Shown: in pieces, positions 57,364 through 64,000 of the stretch | How positions within the stretch are numbered: position 1 is the first letter of the stretch | Layout of the letters: the number at the start of each line of letters is the position of its first letter | Origin: Usnea hakonensis | Lineage: Eukaryota > Ascomycota > Lecanoromycetes > Lecanorales > Parmeliaceae | NCBI GenBank assembly: GCA_013423325.1 | Contig: BLJB01000071.1 | Coordinates: 1-64,000 of the forward strand | Reading direction: 5' to 3' | DNA length: 64,000 nt | Made by a program: the position numbers and the translations under genes | Notes under the pieces: generated by a model | Databases searched by the model: none | The model's input: only the letters and a program-made list of their open reading frames with translations | Told to the model about the DNA's origin: nothing

Positions 57364-59039
57364 TCATAGCATTCGTATGTAATTCCCTGTTTCGGGTAAG
57401 CATCCAGCAAACTGATCTGACCGATCGCCGATTAACGTACCTGGAAATTGTCCCTGCCGACCGTTCAGACGCCCGGTCCACCACTCATTCTCCGTAGCTC
57501 CCTTCTCCATGATCTCTATGATATCTCCAGTCGCGAAACTCAGATCACCTGCCGCTTGTGCTTCATAGTCGTACAACGCCTCTGCCCGATCCGTGGCAGC
57601 GAGTACACCAGCCAATCTTGAAGGCTTTGGTTTGGGAGGAGGAGGAGCAGCTCCCTTGGCCTTGGCTGCTGCTCCCCAAGAACTGCCAGTGCTGTTGGCG
57701 CGAGCCATGGAGCTGTCGCCATTGAGACTCGGAGATCCAGATCCATCGTATGGTGGAGGTGGATTCTCGACAAAATCGTGCGTTGATCTCCTTGTTGGGG
57801 GATCGGACGACTTTCTTCCTTCTATTGCCAGTCGGCTGGTTGGACCTTCCAGTGCCGTCCTGCTACCGGGACCATACTTCGGTGGCCCCGCTTTCTTCGC
57901 TCCTGTGGTCTTGAATCTAACAATAGCAAGTGCCTCAGTCTGTTCTCGGATATCTCCACGCTTCGCATCGAAAGCCTCTTCGATGTCAAGGGTCAGATTG
58001 AAGTAACCGATATCAATGCTTTGCATTTTTTCATGAAGCGTGTAGAAGACGTTGAGTTGCATGTAGTAGAATGACTGAAACAGCGGACGTATGAACTCGC
58101 GTTCGAGCTGGAACAACTTCGGCAGCTCGTCTTTTAGGAGGTCGTTGAAGTAGTTGAATTCTTGGGTAGCTTGCTCTGCATCGTTCTCGGCCTTGTACAG
58201 CGCCTTTTCATCCTTTAATGACTTGTCTTTCTTATCTTGAATCTTTTTTAACGTAGCACGGTGCCGATCATAATCAAGTTGCTTGTGTGCCCTTTTCTGA
58301 AGCGACTTCTGCGCAACTTTTATGACACTGAGAAGCTCATCTGCAGGCCCTATGACCCGTGCTTGTATCATTTCCAGCTCTGGCGCCAGTGTTGCCTGTA
58401 ATTCTCTAACGATATTTTCGTACTCCTCACATGCTTGGATCCCCTCAGGATTTCCTTCTGGTATTATCGAATCAGGATCGGAAACTCGACCTGATATTGG
58501 CTTGTAAATTTCCTCGACGGCTTTGGAGAATTCGATCTGGTGATTGAGCATGCCTGTACCACAGTAAGATAAATTCGATGCGATTATGATCCGGGTTTGA
58601 CGCACCATTGATGGCATCGAAATATCTGACACATCTCAGCTTTAGTCGTAGGGTATTGGAAACCAGATCGACTCACTTCTTCGATTCATCATGCAACTTC
58701 TTTGTTTCCTGTGTACATGGGATCCATTAGTTTTGAGAATCTTGTACCACGTAAGTCGTCATTACAGACCTTCTCGAGCTCCTGAAACCGCCTCTCTGAA
58801 TCTATGTAGACAGCATCTTTGGTATGCTCGCCCTATTGCACGACAATCAGGCTCTAGCGATCGTGGTGGTTGGTTTAGTTCGGTTGAGAGTACGTACGAC
58901 ATTGAATTTCAGCTTGAGGTTCTGGGGCGCCTAGAGGACATGCTGGTATCAGTATCACTGGTTGACTTCTCATGATTCCGAGATCTTCGGGGCAATTGCT
59001 TACCCGAACGGCTGCCTTCTGAAAGCCTTTCAAACTCAT
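57364..59039 (-). CDS. RVS167: BAR-SH3 protein, Rvs167/Hob1 family
   Basis: Amphiphysin-like membrane-curvature protein acting in endocytic vesicle scission with actin. Seven exons, right to left: 59039-59004, 58930-58898, 58832-58770, 58708-58677, 58625-58606, 58553-57441, 57386-57364; 439 residues. The BAR domain (about residues 5-245) starts MSLKGFQKAAVRAPQNLK and includes ERRFQELEKETKKLHDESKKY, VIKVAQKSLQKRAHK and the YYMQLNVFYTL segment. A Pro/Ser/Gly linker with PPPPKPKP follows. The C-terminal SH3 has ALYDYEAQAAGDLSF, NEWWTGRLNG and, restored by the last splice, GQFPGNYIRML. Without that splice the SH3 would lose its FPxNY core, which confirms the intron. Confidence 0.94.
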
Positions 59040-59937
59040 TGTGCCGGGGCACAGAGCTAGCTGAGCGCATGCAGATATGGCCAAACTTTTCAATTCAAGG
59101 TGGATGACATCGAGCACTGGTCCTCGCGGTTTGTAGGTAGTCAATGGGGCTGCGCACACTGGAGTAGACCCTGATATGCGAGATGATGTATGCTCAGTGG
59201 CGTGCCTTTTAGGCTGTAAGGCGGTGGAAACGCAACAAGGAGCGCTCTAGGAAAAGGATGTGTACCGGTAGTGACGAGACTTGGGGATGGCACACTTCAA
59301 TGCAAGTTGTCGTGTTCAATACTCTCCTAAAGGGACTTTATTGTAGTACGTTGACTTCGACACCGGCATGCCGGATGAGTACCCACTAGCGCAGGCATCA
59401 GTTTTATGCATTTTAACACAAGGATTTATACCTCAAGTACTGCTTTCGGCAACGTGTCTCATATCTACTTTACTCTCATTATACGATTCTACGTAAAATA
59501 TAGAATGTTCGCTTGAGTTATTGATTCTTGCTCCTTCCTCAAAAGTTATGGCGGGAAAAATTGCGTGATTTTAAAGTCTTTTTCGCCATAAATGCTGTTT
59601 TGCAGCTTTCTTGTCATTGATTGTGGTGCCTCGGCTTGCTTCTCTTTCGGTTTGCCTTTTCATGTTCAAGAGCAGCAGAGACCAAAGACATGAAATACCG
59701 CACGCAGTCTGAATCTGGAGCTCTCCAAAGGCGCTCGTTGCAGGACAGTCTGATCATAATAAGGTGTACATAAATTAATGCAAAATGATTTCGAAAATGC
59801 GATGGTCTTGGCGCTCCGGAAAGACTAGTTGACGTAAGGCTGAAGGCGTTTGCTTGCCTTCCAACCGAGCAGCCGTAGGTATATATACCTGCATTGGTAT
59901 CTCCTAACGCCTCTGCATGTCCTCAGAGCTCCTCACA
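59040..59937. promoter_or_regulatory. Divergent promoter region of the BAR-SH3 and NFS1 genes
   Basis: 898 bp between divergent start codons. No gene. AT-rich at 59400-59600; tatatatacc at 59880-59889 lies about 55 nt before the NFS1 start and could be a TATA element. Confidence 0.45.
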
Positions 59938-61534
59938 ATGGCAAGTTCTGCGAATGTGGTGTTGAGGCAAGTCTCACGCTTTTCATCGAGGCATCTCACT
60001 TCCTCACACCCCTTCATAAGAAATGCATCCCATCTGAAGGCAACTGCTGTAAACCAAGCAGCGCATCGATGCTACGTCTCCGAATCAAAGCCAGATAAGG
60101 CTCAAGTGAGCGTTGACACAGCTATCAGAGCAGACCAAAAGGCATTCACAGCTCAAACTGGCATCCTCCCCGAAAATGCGAATGCGCCAGGAACAGGCGT
60201 GTCTGCCGACGTCATGATGAGTCCGACGGCAGGTATACTCAAGCAAGCTACAATCATGGACGAAGGAATACGGCCAATTTACCTTGATATGCAAGCAACT
60301 ACTCCTACCGACCCTCGTGTCCTTGACGCCATGCTCCCTTTTTTCACAGGCCTCTACGGAAATCCTCACTCTAGAACACACGCTTACGGATGGGAGACCG
60401 AAAAAGCCACAGAGCAGGCAAGAGAACATGTTGCGAATCTAATTGGCGCCGATCCCAAGGAGATTATCTTTACAAGTGGAGCAACGGAAAGTAATAACAT
60501 GAGCATCAAGGGCGTTGCGAGGTTCTTCGGAAGAAGTGGGAAGAAGAAGCACATCATCACCACCCAAACCGAACACAAGTGTGTGCTGGACAGCTGCCGC
60601 CATATGCAAGAGGAAGGTTTCGAGGTCACATACCTGCCGGTCCAGAATAATGGAGTGGTAGATTTGAAGGAACTGGAGGCGGCCATTCGGTCAGATACCG
60701 CACTAGTCAGTATCATGACGGTTAACAATGAAATTGGTGTCATTCAGCCGATGGAGGAGATAGGCAAGCTTTGCAAAGCCAAAAAGACCTTCTTCCACAC
60801 AGACGGAGCCCAGGCCGTTGGAAAAATGCCTATAAGCGTCGACAAATGGAATGTGGACCTGATGTCAATATCCGGACACAAGATTTACGGCCCGAAAGGC
60901 ATAGGTGCCTGCTACGTTCGACGACGCCCCAGGGTCAGGATTGATCCAATCATCAGCGGCGGTGGCCAAGAACGTGGTCTGCGAAGCGGCACTCTTGCGC
61001 CGGCTCTAGTGGTTGGCTTTGGCGAAGCTTGTAGGATAGCAAAAGAAGAGATGCCCGTGAGATTTGACAAAAGAGACCAGCGATGTTTACTTTACTGACT
61101 GATTTTGTTAGTACGACTCTAAGCGAATTCAAATGCTCTCTGACCGCCTCCTTAAGGGATTACTATCCCTCGAACATACCTCTCAGAACGGAGATCCAGA
61201 ACGTTTTTACCCGGGCTGTGTCAATGTCTCTTTTGCTTACGTTGAAGGCGAGTCTCTGTTGATGGCATTGAAAGATATTGCACTGTCATCCGGGAGTGCA
61301 TGCACATCAGCATCACTCGAGCCCAGCTACGTCCTACGGGCGCTTGGAAATAGTGATGAGAGTGCCCACAGTAGTATCCGGTTTGGTATTGGAAGGTTCA
61401 CTACGGAGAGCGAAATTGACTACGTCCTTCAGGCAGTGAAAGAGAGGGTCACCTTTTTGAGGGAACTCAGTCCCTTGTGGGAACTAGTTCAAGATGGTAT
61501 TGCACTTGATAGCATTGAGTGGAGTCAACACTGA
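59938..61534 (+). CDS. NFS1: Mitochondrial cysteine desulfurase
   Basis: PLP enzyme that takes sulfur from cysteine for Fe-S cluster assembly on Isu1, with Isd11 and Acp1, and for tRNA thiolation. Exons 59938-61056 and 61112-61534, 513 residues. The N-terminus is Arg/Ser-rich and fits a mitochondrial presequence. The core has YLDMQATTPTDPRVLDAM, FTSGATESNNMSIKG, TQTEHKCVLDSCR, HTDGAQAVGK, the PLP-lysine motif SISGHKIYGPKG, and the catalytic Cys loop SSGSACTSASLEPSY, all intact. The start at 59938 has better context (acaATGg) than the in-frame ATG at 59917. The tail ends PLWELVQDGIALDSIEWSQH, the usual eukaryotic end. Confidence 0.97.
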
Positions 61535-62039
61535 GTTGTAGGCTCTTTGTACGTTCATGATTGATGATCTAGCATACACTGCACGGCGTTGTCGGAGGTG
61601 CATTGCTTCTATTGGGCTATTTTCCACTTCTGGAAGCACCATTTAGCACAGCTTGAGGTGTATAAGCAAGACAAGCTAAAGCAGATTCCTCGACTCCCAT
61701 ACAGCACTTTACGTTCCAGTCTCATAGCATGCAATATTTGTGCATTTTCTTGAAGTCTCATTTTCAAACCAGAATATCTGAGCATACAGGTGGTAGAGTC
61801 CCTATAGGCGTCTTTATTGGCGCTGAAAGCTATGAGTCTTGGGCGCTTTCTTTAACCGAAGAGACGAGGCTCCAGAATGGTTGCCGCTAATATTCGCGCC
61901 CCGAAGATGCGGTGGTTGGCACATTAATAGCTAGGACCAAGGACCTGGAGCATGTTGTTGAGCAGTCCGCTGTCCTTTGCGTTCGCTACGTCTCAGGCCA
62001 TTGTTTTCCGGAGCGAGAAAAAGAGCCGACTCAATTGCA
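61535..62039. other. Spacer
   Basis: 3' region of NFS1 and upstream region of the secreted orphan. No coding signal. Confidence 0.5.
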
Positions 62040-62813
62040 ATGCAACGATTTAGCGGACTATGGCTCGTCGTTCTAGTCCAACTCTGCATGGAAAGTTCGG
62101 CGACACCACCTACAACACCTATCACCACTTCTGCTGGACTTGATCTGCTGTCCAATTCAACCACTTTGGCTTCAACGTCCCTGTAAGCCAGTACCGTCCC
62201 ATTCACCCCTCCCAATCCATCCGTAATCCATACTCGTCACTAACATACCTTACCATTCCTCCCAAGTTCGGCCCTCCCACCAGATCCCCATCGTACGTAC
62301 ATTTATGGACTGAGCCTGCCTCAGACCTTTCCACTCCAGAGAGCTGTCCTGCAACTCCACCATCGCAAAGAAAAAACCATGCTAATCCCGGTCATATTTG
62401 AAGAAATCCGCGTCCTCGGTACACACACCAGCCTCATTCTCGCGGGATTTGGCCCCGTCCTTAAAAAAGTCGAGGTGCTTGACGTGCTCTTGCAGGGCCA
62501 GTCCCAGGTCATCGACGGCCTTGTGGCTAGCAAGGGTAATGCTCCAATCGAACGGCTAGCATTCACTTATTGGTCAGAGGACGCGAAATTATATTTGAAG
62601 ATAGAGCCGGCAAGGGGCCAAGTTATGAAATGGCTGATGCTGGCGCAAACGTTTCAGGGGATCTTGCAATTTATGGAGATTTATGGATACCATGTGGTCA
62701 AAAAATTTACAACATTGGATGACGAGGCGGGGATCGTGGGGTGGGGAACGCTAGCTCAGTACAAACCAAGAGCGATTGGGTTGAATGCCTCGTCTCCGGT
62801 AGAGACATTGTGA
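62040..62813 (+). CDS. Predicted secreted protein of unknown function
   Basis: Exons 62040-62182 and 62267-62813 (intron with gtaagc donor, cactaac branch, cccaag acceptor) give 229 residues in one frame. A signal peptide (MQRFSGLWLVVLVQLCMESSA) leads into a Thr/Ser-rich stretch, then a longer segment with PVIFEEIRVLGTHTS, DVLLQGQSQVIDGLVA, FTYWSEDAKLYLKIEPARG and MKWLMLAQTFQGILQFM. I do not recognise a family. There are no catalytic motifs and only one Cys in the mature part, so it is not a typical Cys-rich effector. The C-terminal end is uncertain: another frame stays open beyond (to 63070), so a further exon is possible. Confidence 0.6.
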
Positions 62814-63791
62814 TTTCCGAAGACAGGACCGACAAGTTTGATCATCTACATTTCTCTACCTATGAAATAGAAACCATCAACATTAGCTTTATGTCACAAG
62901 CACACTGTCAAGCATTGGTGGATGCGGGAGGTATTCTCCTTGTAGAGTCACAAGATCAATCGACTCCTTTTGTAAGCTTTTGTAAGCCTTTTGATCCCTT
63001 CGATGGACTATCAGATCCTCCAACTCGCCCCATAAGGCTGAGGCAAGTGCCCGCGGTCCGAGGATCATGACAGTGCATGACAGAATTAACGGTGTCGACG
63101 TCACAGTCTTCTTTCTTTGAATCATACTCTAGACTCGATCATCTTCATTTGGTTGGTTGAAGTCAAAATCGAAAGAAACTAGAGACCGAGGACCTTGCTG
63201 GCACAATTGGCATCTCCATATTTTATTATTCCGATGGAGACGATTCCAAGCCCTCCGTGGCCGAAGTCGGGGCCACATGTCCACACTCAAATTATGCCCT
63301 ACAAGAGCAGAGAGAAGGGCGTCATTGCCATATACTCTAAGAGCCGCAACATCGGATTAGCTTCCACCTGGGCCGCTGGGCTCTTTAAAGTCAACAATTC
63401 TCCTAGTCTCGTGCCTACCCTCGTACCCACCAATTTTGTGTGTTAAAGCTTTTCTCATCTTTCTCAAAGAATATATTGCCTGCTGAATAACATTCTCGTA
63501 CATTCCTAGTCCTTGTCCAAGATTCATAATTTATTCTAAGTACATAGTCTTTGTCTTTTATCTTATCTGCTGTGACGCAACACTACTAAAGCATCCGCAG
63601 ACACTGAGACTTCTCCCACCACTCGCCACTTGCACTAGAAGCTCTTTCTATCGACACTCGACTGCATCCCCCCATAAGCTTGCGCCACGAGTGTTGCAAC
63701 CAATTTCTGGCACACCAGACCATATTTTGGCCGCTCAGGAGCGCTAAAGTAGGAGCTTGCGAGCTGCGGGGATACATTCCCGCCGCAGAGT
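62814..63791. other. Spacer, no clear gene
   Basis: Two frames (62741-63070 and 63195-63446, both +) are fairly long. They show no recognisable domain and could be a missed last exon or chance. The last 200 bases lead into the dioxygenase gene. Confidence 0.4.
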
Positions 63792-64000
63792 ATGCTGCCA
63801 CCAGTCCCCTCCATCGACGATTACGGCATTTCAGAATACGGCTTCCTCCCAAATACATTCCCCCTCGAGATCCTACCGGATCCATACTACAGACGATGGG
63901 AAGCTATAGTATCAAACCTACAAGCGTTGCTTCTCAGCAAAAGGCTGAGGAATGTGATCAATGACCTGGATATCACCACGGCCTCGAGGCTACGGTCCCC
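63792..64000 (+). CDS. BNA2: Indoleamine 2,3-dioxygenase, N-terminal part (cut by window end)
   Basis: Opens MLPPVPSIDDYGISEYGFLP, then PLEILPDPYYRRWEAIVSN and LQALLLSKRLRNVI, the standard start of fungal indoleamine/tryptophan 2,3-dioxygenases. The enzyme is a cytosolic haem protein that opens the indole ring in the first step of the kynurenine pathway to NAD. Only 69 codons are inside the window, so haem ligands and completeness cannot be checked. Confidence 0.88.
   Translation, partial: MLPPVPSIDDYGISEYGFLPNTFPLEILPDPYYRRWEAIVSNLQALLLSKRLRNVINDLDITTASRLRS

Noticed and set aside
39336..64000. Idea that the ACMSD-like gene and the indoleamine dioxygenase form a kynurenine cluster
   Set aside because: They are about 23 kb apart with many unrelated genes between, and the ACMSD-like protein is predicted secreted, so a pathway link is not supported.

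Overview
This is nuclear DNA of a filamentous ascomycete (Pezizomycotina). The evidence is short GT-AG introns of about 48-180 nt with CTAAC/CTGAC-type branch sites, and a fungal gene set: a copper-fist activator, a class I G-alpha, a STAND NTPase with a fungal N-terminal domain, a patatin-like phospholipase, an expansin-like secreted protein and a CsbD-like stress protein. Spacers are rich in microsatellites and carry a recurrent GTAAGGTA octamer. There are no operons, rRNA or CRISPR. Exon boundaries below were read by eye; most genes close exactly in frame, which is the main support for the models.

Layout. 1-254 is a MITE-like inverted-repeat element. 1441-3338 (+) copper-fist transcription factor. 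4091-6871 (+) fungal orphan. 7271-9713 (-) Hcs1/SMUBP2 helicase. 10790-12693 (-) C2H2 zinc-finger regulator, followed by about 6.3 kb without genes. 18978-19889 (+) Use1 SNARE. 21514-22779 (-) DUF1771-Smr protein with a CaaX end. 23975-25341 (-) class I G-alpha. 27618-33376 (-) a 14-exon patatin protein with a P-loop and zinc-finger modules, head to head with 34740-37232 (+) STAND NTPase. 39336-41030 (+) secreted amidohydrolase. 42558-43184 and 43944-44519 (+) two related F-box/Cys-rich genes. 44721-45755 (-) Kti12 and 46058-46808 (+) CsbD-like share a 302-bp divergent promoter. 47019-47869 (+) Efm7 methyltransferase. 48580-49375 (-) a decayed beta-lactamase-family pseudogene. 49812-50528 (-) expansin-like protein. 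51761-53019 (-) class II glutamine amidotransferase. 56337-56669 (-) small Gln-rich protein. 57364-59039 (-) Rvs167/Hob1 BAR-SH3 protein. 59938-61534 (+) Nfs1 cysteine desulfurase. 62040-62813 (+) secreted orphan. 63792-end (+) the start of an indoleamine 2,3-dioxygenase.

Most of these are unrelated housekeeping genes (tRNA modification, Fe-S assembly, vesicle fusion, endocytosis, translation-factor methylation, NAD synthesis). The part most likely to act as a unit is 27.6-37.2 kb: a patatin-type lipase fused to a P-loop GTPase-like module and two zinc fingers, divergently paired with a STAND/NACHT NTPase. Both are protein classes linked to fungal non-self recognition and cell death, so a paired immune-type locus is a reasonable but untested inference.
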